A model generated the notes under the pieces. It saw nothing but the letters and a program-made list of their open reading frames with translations. It searched no databases and had not been told where the DNA came from. 64,000 nucleotides of DNA from Synechococcus sp. HJ21-Hayes (GTDB lineage: Bacteria > Cyanobacteriota > Cyanobacteriia > PCC-6307 > Cyanobiaceae), in assembly GCF_024345835.1 (NCBI RefSeq), contig NZ_JAGQBW010000006.1, forward strand, positions 93,045 to 157,044. The letters run 5' to 3'. A program made the translations under genes and the position numbers. Every line of letters starts with the position of its first letter. The first letter of the stretch is position 1. Below are positions 63,880 through 64,000 of this stretch, one piece after another.

Positions 63880-64000
63880 GGAAGCTCTGGAAAACCCCAG
63901 CGATCCACGGGACAATGGTGCTGTGATCACAGGCCAGGACTGGATTGATGGGTGGCAAGCAGCTCGGCTTCTCGGACTACGAGCTGACGACGGCCAAAAA
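63880..64000 (+). mobile_element. Left end of a second IS5-type element (runs off the edge)
   Basis: Begins GGAAGCTCTGGAAAACC directly after CTAG (63876-63879), matching the left end of the element at 27057 with about one mismatch in five, so the two are diverged copies. The rest lies outside the window. Confidence 0.85.
63948..64000 (+). CDS. IS5-family transposase, first 17 codons only
   Basis: ATG 63948 gives MGGKQLGFSDYELTTAK and runs to the window end. This is the intact form of the N-terminus that is interrupted in the first copy (stop at codon 5 and a 39-nt insert). Whether the full gene is intact cannot be seen. Confidence 0.8.
   Translation, partial: MGGKQLGFSDYELTTAK

Noticed and set aside
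62125..63930. Minus-strand 601-codon frame opposite murE
   Set aside because: Shadow of murE; the plus-strand gene carries all Mur ligase motifs.

Overview
The window is chromosomal DNA of a high-GC picocyanobacterium, most likely of the Synechococcus/Cyanobium clade. Chlorophyll synthase (chlG), a clpR-clpP3 pair, an SpoU/YidD/MurE housekeeping set, DUF2862 and DUF4359 genes, and a short SRP RNA are all interspersed in the tight, overlapping gene order typical of that group. Both window ends cut through something: the N-terminal part of serS (minus strand) at the left, and the left end of an IS5-type insertion sequence at the right.

Layout. 1-2788: serS, NifU-type scaffold, a 35-aa membrane peptide, lepA. 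3300-13860: a type IV pilus block visibly richer in A/T than its surroundings. A four-gene plus-strand pseudopilin operon (3321-5335) converges on a long minus-strand series (13859 to 5465) of two PilA-type pilins, PilX/PilV/pseudopilin genes, a very unusual prepilin fused to a von Willebrand A domain, and then a stand-alone receiver, a histidine kinase and an OmpR-type regulator. 14194-26712: dispersed core genes (DppC-like permease, trmH, an alkyltransferase-like protein, rsmB, class A PBP, chlG, hisF, menG, glyQ, a LysM protein, and a comEC lacking the metallo-beta-lactamase motif). 26750-33000: tRNA-Ser(CGA) followed by a gene-poor accessory stretch. It holds an IS5-type element (27057-28310, bounded by CTAG duplications, transposase broken near its start) and a scatter of small proteins, several below 60 residues. 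33116-47131: a glycosyltransferase and sugar transferase, cbiB, ilvC, clpP3/clpR, PIN-TRAM ATPase-like membrane protein, hemW, panB, ffs, and a division/wall operon (ddl, unknown, ftsQ, ftsZ) plus miaB. 47248-52645: a plus-strand series with a DgcA/DgcN-type D-glutamate catabolic pair, a DUF4359 protein, a cytosine-deaminase-like amidohydrolase and an FAD-linked oxidase. 52642-63744: pentapeptide protein, folC, argD, murA, SpoU methyltransferase, lpdA, trpC, rpsD, yidD, a thioredoxin-fold protein and murE, with three tRNAs.

Themes. Pilins, a putative tip-type vWA pilin, pilus-linked regulators and ComEC together point to piliation and possibly DNA uptake. Wall synthesis is heavily represented (ddl, ftsQ, ftsZ, murA, murE, PBP), and the DgcA/DgcN pair may recycle the D-glutamate of that wall. 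All functional statements come from reading translated sequence by eye; no database search was run.
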